Origin: Caviibacter sp963550915 | GTDB lineage: Bacteria > Fusobacteriota > Fusobacteriia > Fusobacteriales > Leptotrichiaceae | Length of the DNA stretch: 64,000 nt | Assembly: GCA_963550915.1 (NCBI GenBank) | Contig: CAUVEB010000006.1 | Coordinates: 1-64,000 of the forward strand | Reading direction: 5' to 3' | In this document: piece after piece, positions 43,482-52,714 of the stretch | How the letters are laid out: every line of letters begins with the position of its first letter | How positions within the stretch are numbered: position 1 is the first letter of the stretch | Translations under genes and position numbers: made by a program | The notes under the pieces: model-generated | Seen by the model: only the letters and a program-made list of their open reading frames with translations | What the model was told of the DNA's origin: nothing | Database searches by the model: none

Positions 43482-45620
43482 ATGTCGAAAAACAATTCAA
43501 AAGCTTTTGAATTATTGCAAAAAATGAGTAAATCATTTTTCTTACCAATTTCAATTTTACCTTTTGCAGGTATATTTTTAGGGATAGGTGCATCATTCAC
43601 TAATCCTGCAAATATAAAAAGTTTAGGGCTTGAAACAATTTTAGCTGATGGAACATTTTTAAATATACTTTTAAAAATATTCACAGGAGTTGGAGAAGTT
43701 GTATTTGGGAATTTACCTTTATTTTTTGCTATAGCCGTAGCTATAGGACTTGCTAGACAAAGTAAAGAAGTTGCTGCTATGTCATCAGCAGTTTCATATT
43801 TAGTAATGAATATTACTGTTAATAAATTACTAGTTAATAGTGGTAAAATACTTGCAGATGGTAGCGTAAGACCTGATATTCCGCTTGGTTCAATCACTTC
43901 AGTTCTTGGGATACAATCACTACAAATTGGTGTTTTTGGTGGAATAATTGTTGGTATGGTTGTGGCATATTTACATAATAGATATTATAAAATTGAATTA
44001 CCTTCAGCACTTTCATTTTTTGGAGGAACTAAATTTATACCGATAATTTCAATAGTATTTGGTGTTTTTTTAGGAATGTTTTTTTACATATTTTGGCCTT
44101 TTATACAAATTGGTATAAGTAAGCTTGGAAATATTGTAATTAATTCAGGATATTTAGGAACTTTCATATTTGGTGCGACAGAACGTGGACTTATACCTTT
44201 TGGTCTTCATCATGCATTTTATTTACCAATTTGGACTACTGAATTAGGTGGTTCAATGGAAGTAGCAGGTAAGGTAGTATCAGGTGCACAAAGTATATAT
44301 TTTGCACAATTACAAGATCCAGCAACAACAAAATTTTCAATTAATGCTGTTAGATTTTTAGTAGGTAAATATCCGTTTATGATGGGTGGACTTCCAGGTG
44401 CAGCACTTGCGATGTATCACTGTGTTCCTAAGGAAAATAGAAAAAAAGTTAAAGGTCTTTATCTAGGTGCAGGACTTACAACATTCTTAACAGGTATAAC
44501 TGAACCTATAGAATTTACTTTCTTATTTTTATCACCATTATTATTTGTGATTCACGTTATTTGTGCAGGATTTTCTTTCTTAGCGTGTCATGTTCTAAAT
44601 ATTGCAGTAGGAACAACTTTCTCAGATGGACTTATTGATTTTACAATGTTTGGACTACTTCAAGGTGTGCAAAAAACAAATTGGCCATATTTAGTATTAC
44701 TTATGTTAGTTTATTTTGTAATATACTATGCAATGTTTAAATATCTAATAATTAAATGGGATGTTAAAGTTCCAGGTAGAGATAATGAAGAAACAAAACT
44801 ATATACTAAAGCTGATTATCTTGCAAAAAATGCAGATAACAAAGAAGATTTAATTTCAGAATTAATAATAAAAGGATTAGGTGGAAGAAATAATATACTT
44901 GATTTAGATAATTGTGCAACAAGATTAAGAGTAAGTGTTGTAGACGGAAGTTTAGCAGATGAAAATATCCTAAAAGCAACAGGTGCAAGCGGAGTATTAA
45001 AAAGAAATACTGCTATTCAAGTAATATATGGACCTAGAGTATCAATAGTTAAATCAAATTTAGATGATTATATGAGTACTCATTTAGAAGATATTGAAAT
45101 ATCAGACAAAGATTTTAAAGAAATAAAAAGTGAAAGAGAACTTCCTAAAGAAAGACAAGTAAAATGTGACTTAGTAGTTCCGGTTAATGGTAAATTATTA
45201 TGTATAAATAAATGTAGTGATGAAGGATTTAGTAAAAAAATGTTAGGTGATGGATGTGTTCTAATACCTAAAGACGGTAATGTATATTCTCCGGTTAATG
45301 GTGAAATAACTATTATATCAGATACAAAACATGCAATATCAATATATACAGAAACAGGAGAAGAACTTCTTGTTCACATGGGTCTTGACACAGTTAACAT
45401 GAATGGAGAACCATTTGATATTTTTGTTAATGTAGGAGATAAAGTTGAAAAAGGTCAAAAAATAGCTCATATTGATTTAGATAAAATAAAAGAAAAAGGA
45501 TATAGCACTGAAATAATATTTTCATATCCTGAGCTAGATGATGAAACTTATTTCGTTGATGTAAAAGAAGGAGAAGTTCAAGTAGGAGACAAAGATAAAA
45601 TAACAATTAATAAGAAATAA
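43482..45620 (+). CDS. PTS glucose/maltose-family EIICBA transporter
   Basis: A 712-residue fused PTS permease in the order EIIC (about 1-425, ten membrane segments; ATERGLIPFGLHHAFY and TGITEPIEFTFLF), EIIB (about 455-535, phospho-Cys 478 in DNCATRLRVSV) and EIIA (about 560-712, phospho-His 632 in ELLVHMGLDTVNMNG). The family takes up glucose-like pyranoses. With the glycyl radical enzyme and FSA-type aldolase beside it, 1,5-anhydroglucitol is a plausible substrate. Confidence 0.92.
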   Translation: MSKNNSKAFELLQKMSKSFFLPISILPFAGIFLGIGASFTNPANIKSLGLETILADGTFLNILLKIFTGVGEVVFGNLPLFFAIAVAIGLARQSKEVAAMSSAVSYLVMNITVNKLLVNSGKILADGSVRPDIPLGSITSVLGIQSLQIGVFGGIIVGMVVAYLHNRYYKIELPSALSFFGGTKFIPIISIVFGVFLGMFFYIFWPFIQIGISKLGNIVINSGYLGTFIFGATERGLIPFGLHHAFYLPIWTTELGGSMEVAGKVVSGAQSIYFAQLQDPATTKFSINAVRFLVGKYPFMMGGLPGAALAMYHCVPKENRKKVKGLYLGAGLTTFLTGITEPIEFTFLFLSPLLFVIHVICAGFSFLACHVLNIAVGTTFSDGLIDFTMFGLLQGVQKTNWPYLVLLMLVYFVIYYAMFKYLIIKWDVKVPGRDNEETKLYTKADYLAKNADNKEDLISELIIKGLGGRNNILDLDNCATRLRVSVVDGSLADENILKATGASGVLKRNTAIQVIYGPRVSIVKSNLDDYMSTHLEDIEISDKDFKEIKSERELPKERQVKCDLVVPVNGKLLCINKCSDEGFSKKMLGDGCVLIPKDGNVYSPVNGEITIISDTKHAISIYTETGEELLVHMGLDTVNMNGEPFDIFVNVGDKVEKGQKIAHIDLDKIKEKGYSTEIIFSYPELDDETYFVDVKEGEVQVGDKDKITINKK

Positions 45621-45636
45621 ACTCTAACGGTTTGAA

Positions 45637-45665
45637 TTGACATAATTAAAACTTAATTATATACT
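45637..45665 (+). promoter_or_regulatory. Promoter of the DeoR-regulator/glycyl-radical-enzyme genes
   Basis: Consensus TTGACA (45637-45642), a 17-bp spacer and TATACT (45660-45665). No full CAATTGAAA palindrome is present here, only TTGAATTGACA across the -35 box. Confidence 0.65.
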
Positions 45666-45701
45666 TGTTTCATAATAATATAAAAGAAAGAAGTGTTTTT
45701 A

Positions 45702-46448
45702 GTGAAAAGAAAGGATCAGATTTTAGAATTAATAGTATCAGAAGGGAAAATATCAGTTGTAGATTTAGCAAATAAAATGAATGTATCTCAAGTTACAATA
45801 AGAAAAGATCTAGATTATCTAGCTGCAAAAGGACTTATAACAAGAGAATATGGTTATGCTCTTACTTTGAGTAATGATGATATATCAAACAGACTTATAC
45901 ATAATTATTCTACAAAATTGAAAATAGCTAAACTCGCTGCACAAGCAGTTTCAGACGGTGAAATTATAATGATAGAATCAGGATCTACTTGTGCACTACT
46001 AGCTGAAGAATTATGTAAAACAAAGAAAAATATAAAGATAATTACAAATTCAATATTTATAGCTAATTTCCTAAGAGAATACAAAAATGTTGATATAACA
46101 ATTTTAGGTGGAGAATTTCAAAGTGTTTCACAAGTAAATACAGGACCTATAACAAGACTATGTGCTGAGCAATATATGGTTGATAAGTTATTTGTTGGTG
46201 TAGATGGATTTGATGAAAATTATGGATTCTTTGGTGCTGATATTTTAAGAACATATGCGGTAAAAGATATGGCAAACTGTGCTAAAAAAGTTATTATTTT
46301 GACAATATCTGATAAATTTAAAGAAAGAGGATTAGTTAAATTATTCAAACCTGAAGAAGTATATGCAGTGTATTCAGATTGCTTGACTTGTGAAAATATA
46401 ATAGAATTTTTAAAGGACAAAAACGTAAAAGTGAACATTGCAAAATAA
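45702..46448 (+). CDS. DeoR-family transcriptional regulator
   Basis: A 248-residue repressor-type regulator. The N-terminal HTH (KISVVDLANKMNVSQVTIRKDLDYL, about 14-38) is followed by a sugar-phosphate-sensing DeoRC domain (MIESGSTCALLAEEL, ITNSIFIANFL, ILGGEFQSVSQVNTGP, FVGVDGF). It probably responds to the phosphorylated sugar made by the neighbouring PTS and binds the CAATTGAAA sites. GTG 45702 is the better start by spacing from AAAGAAG; GTG 45693 sits on that site. Confidence 0.85.
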   Translation: MKRKDQILELIVSEGKISVVDLANKMNVSQVTIRKDLDYLAAKGLITREYGYALTLSNDDISNRLIHNYSTKLKIAKLAAQAVSDGEIIMIESGSTCALLAEELCKTKKNIKIITNSIFIANFLREYKNVDITILGGEFQSVSQVNTGPITRLCAEQYMVDKLFVGVDGFDENYGFFGADILRTYAVKDMANCAKKVIILTISDKFKERGLVKLFKPEEVYAVYSDCLTCENIIEFLKDKNVKVNIAK

Positions 46449-46460
46449 TAAGGAGGAATG

Positions 46461-48875
46461 ATGAGTAGCAATTATTTTGGAAATTTGACAGACAGAATGA
46501 ATAAATATAGAGAAGATGTTCTTAAAACAAAAAGAATGGTATGTGTTGAAAGAGCAATTTATACGACTGAGGCGTACGAGAAATATATGGCAATGCCATT
46601 AGCAATAAAAAGAGCTAAAATGTTAGAAAATATACTTGAAAATATGAGTATATATATCGAGGACGAAAGCCTTTTAGCTGGAAATCAGGCATCTTCAAAT
46701 TGTGCAGCTCCGATATTTCCAGAGTATGCGATGGACTGGGTAATAGATGAACTTGATAAATTTGAAAAAAGAGATGGAGACGTTTTTTATATCACTGAAG
46801 AAAATAAACAAATACTAAGAGATATAGCACCATTTTGGAAGGGTAAAACTGTAAAAGAAATTGCACTTGCATCTATGCCTGACGAAAGCAGATTATTTTA
46901 TGATTTAGGTATAATAAAAGCTGAAGGTAATATTACAGCTGGAGACGCACATTTATCTGTAAATTATTCAAGACTTATCAGAGAAGGGCTTGAGAGTTTT
47001 GAAAAACAAACACTTGAAGCTATGGCTAAACTTGATATTTCTACATATGAAAATCAAGAAAAAATGCATTTTTATAAAGGTATATTAATAACAATTTCTG
47101 CAACTATAAAATTTGCTAAAAGATATGCTGATTTAGCAAAAGAATTAATGAATAAGACTAGTTGTGAAAAAAGAAAAGAAGAATTATTAAGAATAGCTAA
47201 AACACTTGAAAAAGTGCCATATAAACCAGCAGAGAATTTTTTTGAAGCAGTTCAATCAATATGGCTTGTGCACTTAGTTTTACAAATTGAAAGTAATGGA
47301 CATTCGCTTTCTTATGGTAGAATGGATCAATACTTATATGATTTTTATATAAAAGATATTAAATCAAATGTTATCACTGAAGAAGAAGCTATAGAATTAT
47401 TATCTAATTTATGGATAAAAACATATACAATAAATAAGATAAGATCATGGAGCCATACACAATATTCAGCAGGAAGTCCACTTTATCAAAATGTTACTAT
47501 AGGTGGTCAAACTGTAGATAAAAAAGATGCTGTAAATGAACTTAGTTATGCGATAATAAAATCTGATGCTAGAGTTCATTTACCACAACCGAATTTAACT
47601 ATTAGATATCATGCGGGACTTGATGATAGATTCATGAAAGAAGCAATAGAGCTTATGAAACTTGGAACTGGAATGCCAGCTTTTAATTCAGATGAGATAA
47701 TTATCCCATCTTTAATAGATAAAGGGGTTTCTGTAGAAGATGCGTATAATTATAGTGCTATAGGTTGTGTTGAAGTGGCAGTACCTGCAAAATGGGGATA
47801 TAGATGTACAGGAATGAGTTTCTTAAATTATCCAAAAGTACTTTTAATTGCCATGAATGATGGTATTGATCCAAAAACAGGTAAAAAACTTATGGAAGGT
47901 ACAGGTAAGTTTACAGATTATACAAGTTATGATGATATGAAAAAAGCATGGGATAACATAATAAAACAATTTACGAGAGAACAAGTTATAATGGATACTT
48001 CAGTTGATAGAACACTTGAAAAAACAACTATGGACGTTTTATGTTCTGCACTTGTAGATGATTGTATTGATAGAGGTTTAAGCTTAAAAGAAGGTGGAGC
48101 AGTATATGATATGATTTCAGACCTTCAAGTTGGTATAGCGAATTTAGCAGATTCATTGTCTTGTATAAAAAAATGTGTGTTTGAAGATAAAAGTATAACA
48201 CCATCAGAATTATGGGATGCCCTTATGAACAATTTTGAAGGTGAAAAAGGTTCAAAAGTAAGAAGAATACTTCTTGATAATCCACATAAATATGGAAATG
48301 ATGATGATTATGTTGATAGTCTTATAAGAGAAGCATATGATTCACATATAGTTGAAATAAAAAAATATAAAAATACTAGATATGGCAGAGGTCCTATTGG
48401 AGGAAACTATTATGCTGGAACATCTTCTATTTCAGCAAATGTAGGTCAAGGACTTGGAACACTTGCAACTCCTGACGGAAGACTTGCTGGTGAACCTTTA
48501 GCAGAAGGATGTGCACCTTGTCATAATGCAGATATAAACGGTCCTACTGCAGTATTTAAAACAATTTCAAAATTACCTGTCATGGATATAACAGGTGGAA
48601 TACTTTTAAATCAAAAAGTTAATCCACAAACAATTTCTAATGAAGAAGATAAAATGAAACTTATCATGTTAATTAGAACATTTTTTGACAGACTTAAAGG
48701 TTTTCATGTTCAATACAATGTTGTTTCAAGAGAAACATTAAAAGATGCACAAATAAATCCTGATAAACATAGAGATTTAATAGTAAGGGTAGCAGGATAT
48801 TCAGCATTTTTCAATGTGTTATCTAAAAAAACACAAGATGACATAATAGAAAGAACAGAACAAACATTGAACTAA
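46461..48875 (+). CDS. Glycyl radical enzyme, probable sugar-phosphate dehydratase (PflD/YbiW type)
   Basis: An 804-residue glycyl radical enzyme. The thiyl-radical cysteine is in SAIGCVEVAVPAKWG (Cys436); the GCVE motif marks dehydratase or eliminase types, not pyruvate formate-lyase. The radical glycine is in RVAGYSAFF (Gly779), near the C-terminus. With an FSA-type aldolase directly downstream it mirrors the E. coli ybiY-ybiW-fsaA arrangement, in which, as I recall, YbiW dehydrates 1,5-anhydroglucitol 6-phosphate to 1-deoxyfructose 6-phosphate. The ATG at 46461 has AGGAGG four bases upstream; the ATG at 46458 is too close. Confidence 0.88.
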   Translation: MSSNYFGNLTDRMNKYREDVLKTKRMVCVERAIYTTEAYEKYMAMPLAIKRAKMLENILENMSIYIEDESLLAGNQASSNCAAPIFPEYAMDWVIDELDKFEKRDGDVFYITEENKQILRDIAPFWKGKTVKEIALASMPDESRLFYDLGIIKAEGNITAGDAHLSVNYSRLIREGLESFEKQTLEAMAKLDISTYENQEKMHFYKGILITISATIKFAKRYADLAKELMNKTSCEKRKEELLRIAKTLEKVPYKPAENFFEAVQSIWLVHLVLQIESNGHSLSYGRMDQYLYDFYIKDIKSNVITEEEAIELLSNLWIKTYTINKIRSWSHTQYSAGSPLYQNVTIGGQTVDKKDAVNELSYAIIKSDARVHLPQPNLTIRYHAGLDDRFMKEAIELMKLGTGMPAFNSDEIIIPSLIDKGVSVEDAYNYSAIGCVEVAVPAKWGYRCTGMSFLNYPKVLLIAMNDGIDPKTGKKLMEGTGKFTDYTSYDDMKKAWDNIIKQFTREQVIMDTSVDRTLEKTTMDVLCSALVDDCIDRGLSLKEGGAVYDMISDLQVGIANLADSLSCIKKCVFEDKSITPSELWDALMNNFEGEKGSKVRRILLDNPHKYGNDDDYVDSLIREAYDSHIVEIKKYKNTRYGRGPIGGNYYAGTSSISANVGQGLGTLATPDGRLAGEPLAEGCAPCHNADINGPTAVFKTISKLPVMDITGGILLNQKVNPQTISNEEDKMKLIMLIRTFFDRLKGFHVQYNVVSRETLKDAQINPDKHRDLIVRVAGYSAFFNVLSKKTQDDIIERTEQTLN

Positions 48876-48888
48876 TTTTGGAGGAATA

Positions 48889-49542
48889 ATGTACATAGAT
48901 ACAGCGAATTTGGATGAAATAAAAAAAGCACTAAAAACTGGAATAGTAAAGGGAGTAACAACAAATCCTACAATTCTAAAAAAAGAAAATAAAAAAAGAG
49001 AAGAGCAAATAAAAGATATTATTTCTCTTGGAGTTAAAGAGTTATTTGTTCAACTTTTAGGAGAAACTTGTGATGAAATTATACAAGATTTTGAAAAAAT
49101 AAAAAAAATTGAGGAAAAACTAAATTGCAAGTTAAGTTTAAAGGTCCCTATAAGTTTATCAGGACTTGAAGCAATATCTAAAATAAAAGTTGAAGATGAA
49201 AAAAGAATAGTTTTAGGAACAGCAATTTATTCTTCAGAACAGGCAATATTAGGAGCATTAGCGGGCTGTGATTATTTAGCACCATATGTAAATAGAATGC
49301 AAAATAATTCGATTGACTCTATTAATGAAATAAAAAAAATAAGAAAATTTATTGATTTAAGAAATTTAAATACAAAAATATTGTCTGCAAGTTTTAAGAA
49401 TTGTAATCAAGTAATTGATTCTCTTGTAAATGGGGCTCATACAGCAACTATACCATATGACATTTTAGTACAAATGGTAAATAAAGAGATTGCAATAAAT
49501 GCAATAAAAGTTTTTAATGAAGATGGAAAAATAACAAAATAA
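48889..49542 (+). CDS. fsa: Fructose-6-phosphate aldolase / small transaldolase (FSA/TalC)
   Basis: A 217-residue class-I aldolase. MYIDTANLDEIKKAL, VTTNPTIL, the Schiff-base lysine in LSLKVPISLSGLEAI (about 86), LGTAIYSSEQAILGALAG, YVAPYVNR-like YLAPYVNRMQ and LSASFKN align with E. coli FsaA. FSA splits fructose 6-phosphate, or 1-deoxyfructose 6-phosphate, to glyceraldehyde 3-phosphate and a C3 ketone. It follows the glycyl radical enzyme by 13 bases and probably takes its product. Confidence 0.92.
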   Translation: MYIDTANLDEIKKALKTGIVKGVTTNPTILKKENKKREEQIKDIISLGVKELFVQLLGETCDEIIQDFEKIKKIEEKLNCKLSLKVPISLSGLEAISKIKVEDEKRIVLGTAIYSSEQAILGALAGCDYLAPYVNRMQNNSIDSINEIKKIRKFIDLRNLNTKILSASFKNCNQVIDSLVNGAHTATIPYDILVQMVNKEIAINAIKVFNEDGKITK

Positions 49543-49545
49543 AGT

Positions 49546-49570
49546 AAAGGCAACTGTTTAGTTGCCTTTT
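49546..49570 (+). terminator. Terminator after the aldolase gene
   Basis: Stem AAAGGCAAC/GTTGCCTTT (49546-49554 with 49561-49569) with a six-base loop and a short T run. Confidence 0.82.
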
Positions 49571-49640
49571 AAAATATAAATTTTTTCAAATTATTCTTTT
49601 TTTTATATATTAATGGTATAATAAAATGAGGTGATTAATT

Positions 49641-50474
49641 GTGAAAGCTTTAATTTTTCAATCAGATTTTGGTTTATGTGACGGAGCTGTTGCAGCTATG
49701 CATGGTGTTGCATATAGTGAAGATCCAAATCTAAAAATTTACAATTTAACACACGACATACCACAATATGATATATGGGAAGCATCGTATAGACTTATAC
49801 AATCAATCTCTTTTTGGCCTAGTGGTAGTGTTTTTGTGTCAGTAGTAGATCCTGGCGTTGGTAGTAGTAGAAGAAGTGTAGTTGCTAAAACTTCAACAGG
49901 ACAATTAATTGTAACGCCTGATAACGGTACATTAACTCATGTAAAAAAAATGTTAGGTATTGAAGAAGTAAGATTACTTGAAGAAACTAAAAATCATTTA
50001 CCTATAAAGGACTTATCATATACTTTTCATGGAAGAGATGTATATGCATATACAGGAGCTAGACTTGCTTCTGGTAAGATAAAGTTTGAAGATATAGGTC
50101 CTAAAATGGGTGTATCTAGCGTTGTTGAATTGACAACTATAGCTCCTGAAATAGAAGATGATAGAATAATAGGTACTATAGATGTACTAGATGTAAGATA
50201 TGGAAGTTTATGGTCAAATATACCATATGAATATTTTAAAAAAATGGGCATATCAGTAGGTGATAAAATTGAAGTTACAATAATGCATACTGATAGAGTA
50301 CTATATCAAAATTATGTAAGTTTTAAAACAAGCTTCTCGGATGTTAGAATAGGAGAGCCTTTAGTATATATAAATTCATTAAATAACATAGGTCTTGCAA
50401 TAAATCAAGGATCATTTGCTAAGGCATATAATATTAATACAGGAATAAACTGGAAAATATCATTTAAAAAGTAG
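49641..50474 (+). CDS. DUF62-family S-adenosylmethionine hydrolase (hydroxide adenosyltransferase)
   Basis: A 277-residue protein of the SAM-hydroxide adenosyltransferase family, related in fold to fluorinase. FQSDFGLCDGAVAAMHGVAY, NLTHDIPQYDIWEASY, VVDPGVGSSRR, TPDNGTLTHV, YTFHGRDVYAYTGARLASG and VRYGSLWSN are family signatures, including the Asp, Arg and His that activate water. It hydrolyses SAM to adenosine and methionine; a family member was reported to prefer the inactive (R,S) form. It starts with GTG 49641 and precedes an ECF transporter by 12 bases. Confidence 0.9.
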   Translation: MKALIFQSDFGLCDGAVAAMHGVAYSEDPNLKIYNLTHDIPQYDIWEASYRLIQSISFWPSGSVFVSVVDPGVGSSRRSVVAKTSTGQLIVTPDNGTLTHVKKMLGIEEVRLLEETKNHLPIKDLSYTFHGRDVYAYTGARLASGKIKFEDIGPKMGVSSVVELTTIAPEIEDDRIIGTIDVLDVRYGSLWSNIPYEYFKKMGISVGDKIEVTIMHTDRVLYQNYVSFKTSFSDVRIGEPLVYINSLNNIGLAINQGSFAKAYNINTGINWKISFKK

Positions 50475-50486
50475 AGGGGATATATT

Positions 50487-51035
50487 ATGAAATTACTTTC
50501 AATTAAAAAAATAACTGCAATAGGAATAGGAACAGCACTATTTGTTGTATTATCTTATTTAATAATTCCAATAGGAATACCAAATACAAGTATACAACCA
50601 AGAATAGCGATTTTATCATTTTTTAGTATAGTTTTTGGACCTATAGTAGGTTTTTCAATAGGAATTTTAGGACATGCACTAGCAGATGCACTTCAATGGG
50701 GTTCAGTATGGTGGAGCTGGGTTATAGCAGACGGTATATTAGGATTATTAATAGGTCTATTTTATACTAAATTTGATATCGAAAATAAGGTGTTTGATAT
50801 AAAGAATATGATATTATTTAATATTATTCAAATAGCATCAAATGTAGCTTGTTGGGTATTTATAGCACCAACACTAGATATATGGATGTATAGTGAACCT
50901 GCTAATAAAGTATATATACAAGGAGTAGCTTCTGCGTTTGTAAATACAATAACTATATTAATGATAGGTACTATAATAGTAAAATATTATTCAAAGACTA
51001 AAGTAGGAAGCAACAAACTGATTAAGGAAGATTAG
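50487..51035 (+). CDS. ECF transporter substrate-binding subunit (UPF0397 S component)
   Basis: A 182-residue membrane protein with five or six membrane segments. IGIGTALFVVLSYL, IPNTSIQPRIAILSFFSIVFGPIVGF, GHALADALQWGSVWWSWVIADG and EPANKVYIQGVASAFVN match the UPF0397 family of ECF S components. Its substrate is unknown; the SAM hydrolase in the same operon hints at an adenosyl compound. AGGGGATAT precedes the ATG. Confidence 0.88.
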   Translation: MKLLSIKKITAIGIGTALFVVLSYLIIPIGIPNTSIQPRIAILSFFSIVFGPIVGFSIGILGHALADALQWGSVWWSWVIADGILGLLIGLFYTKFDIENKVFDIKNMILFNIIQIASNVACWVFIAPTLDIWMYSEPANKVYIQGVASAFVNTITILMIGTIIVKYYSKTKVGSNKLIKED

Positions 51036-51037
51036 TA

Positions 51038-52714
51038 ATGAGAAAAATAATTGAATTTAAAGATTTTACTTTTAGTTACAAAAATAATAGTAGTCCTACT
51101 TTAAAAAATATAAATTTAGATATATATGAGGGTGAAAAAGTCCTTATAGTAGGTAAATCAGGTTGTGGGAAAAGTACGCTTGCAAAATGCATAAATAAAT
51201 TGATACCAAAAGTATATAAAGGTGATATGAGCGGAGAAGTAAAAATAAATTCAAAAAACATAGGAACTATACTCCAAGATAGTAATAGTCAATTTGTAGG
51301 TATGAATGTTGCAGAAGATATAGCTTTTTCACTAGAAAATGATTGTGTATCTAAAAGTGAAATGAATGATATGGTAAAAAATATAAGTAAATTTGTTGAT
51401 ATGTCTAATTTTTTATCATCAAAACCACAAAATTTATCAGGTGGGCAAAAACAAAGAGTAGCTCTTGCTGGAGTTCTTGTGGATAGCTCAGATATACTTT
51501 TATTTGATGAGCCTCTTGCAAATTTAGATCCTAAAACAGGTGTTGATGCAATTAAACTTATAAACGATATTCATAAAAAAACAAATGCAACAACTATAAT
51601 AATAGAGCATAGAATAGAAGATGTACTATTTATTGATATAGATAGAATAATTGTAATTGATGATGGACAAATAGTTGCAAATGGAAGTGTATACGACATA
51701 CTATCTATGAATATACTTTCAAAAGTTGGTATAAGAGAGCCTTTATACTTACTTGCAATGAAATATAGTGGTGTTGATGTTAATAATATTACTAATGCAA
51801 GTAAACTTGATGATATTGATGTTAATATATATAAAGATAATGTTATAAATTGGTATAAAAGTATAAAAATACCAGAAGAAAATATAGAAGAAGATGATCT
51901 ACTAGTATTTTCAGATGTTTCATTTGCATATACAGATAAAAATGTTTTAAGTAATATTAATTTTAAAGTAAAAAAATCTGAAATGATAAGTATAGTAGGA
52001 AAAAATGGAGCAGGGAAGAGTACTATAGCCAAGTTAATATGTGGTTTTGAAAAAAATTATACAGGTAAAATATTAATAGACGGTAATGATATATCAAATC
52101 TTTCAATAAAAGAAAGAGGAGATATAATAGGCTATGTAATGCAAAATCCAAATCAAATGATATCTCAAAATTTAGTATATGATGAAGTTGCTTTTTCTCT
52201 TAGAGTAAAGGGTGAAAAAGAAGAACATATAACTAAAAAAGTTCATGATATACTTAAAGTTTGCGGTCTTTATCCATATAGAAATTGGCCTATAACATCT
52301 CTTAGTTATGGTCAGAAAAAAAGAGTTACTATAGCAAGTATACTTGTTACAAACCCTAAAATACTTATACTAGATGAACCTACAGCAGCCCAAGATTATA
52401 CGCATTATCTTGAAATAATGGAGTTTGTTAAGAGTATAAATGAAAAATTAGGTATTACTATAATAATGATAACTCATGATATGCATTTAATGTTAGAATA
52501 CACAAAAAGAGCTATAACTTTACTAGACGGTTTTGTAATTTCAGATGATAGTTGCATAAAAACATTATCAAACATTGATATTGTTAAAAAGGCAAATTTA
52601 AAAATACCGTCATTATATGATTTAGCAAAAAAAATAGATGTTGATGAATATAGCTTTGTTTATAATTTCATAATCTATGAAAGAGGATTAAAATATGAGA
52701 ATATTCGGGTATGA
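51038..52714 (+). CDS. ECF transporter ATPase, two fused ABC domains
   Basis: A 558-residue tandem ATPase (EcfA-A' type). Domain 1 has Walker A VGKSGCGKST (about 37-46), signature LSGGQKQRVALAG and Walker B ILLFDEPLANLDP. Domain 2 has GKNGAGKST (about 321-329), a degenerate signature LSYGQKKRVTIAS and LILDEPTAAQD. It energises the S and T subunits on either side and overlaps the T gene by 20 bases. Confidence 0.92.
   Translation: MRKIIEFKDFTFSYKNNSSPTLKNINLDIYEGEKVLIVGKSGCGKSTLAKCINKLIPKVYKGDMSGEVKINSKNIGTILQDSNSQFVGMNVAEDIAFSLENDCVSKSEMNDMVKNISKFVDMSNFLSSKPQNLSGGQKQRVALAGVLVDSSDILLFDEPLANLDPKTGVDAIKLINDIHKKTNATTIIIEHRIEDVLFIDIDRIIVIDDGQIVANGSVYDILSMNILSKVGIREPLYLLAMKYSGVDVNNITNASKLDDIDVNIYKDNVINWYKSIKIPEENIEEDDLLVFSDVSFAYTDKNVLSNINFKVKKSEMISIVGKNGAGKSTIAKLICGFEKNYTGKILIDGNDISNLSIKERGDIIGYVMQNPNQMISQNLVYDEVAFSLRVKGEKEEHITKKVHDILKVCGLYPYRNWPITSLSYGQKKRVTIASILVTNPKILILDEPTAAQDYTHYLEIMEFVKSINEKLGITIIMITHDMHLMLEYTKRAITLLDGFVISDDSCIKTLSNIDIVKKANLKIPSLYDLAKKIDVDEYSFVYNFIIYERGLKYENIRV

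Noticed and set aside
48889..49542. Candidate for the missing UlaD decarboxylase
   Set aside because: The protein aligns with FSA/TalC aldolases (VTTNPTIL, Schiff-base Lys in LKVPIS) and lacks the DxKxxD motif of the UlaD/OMP-decarboxylase group.
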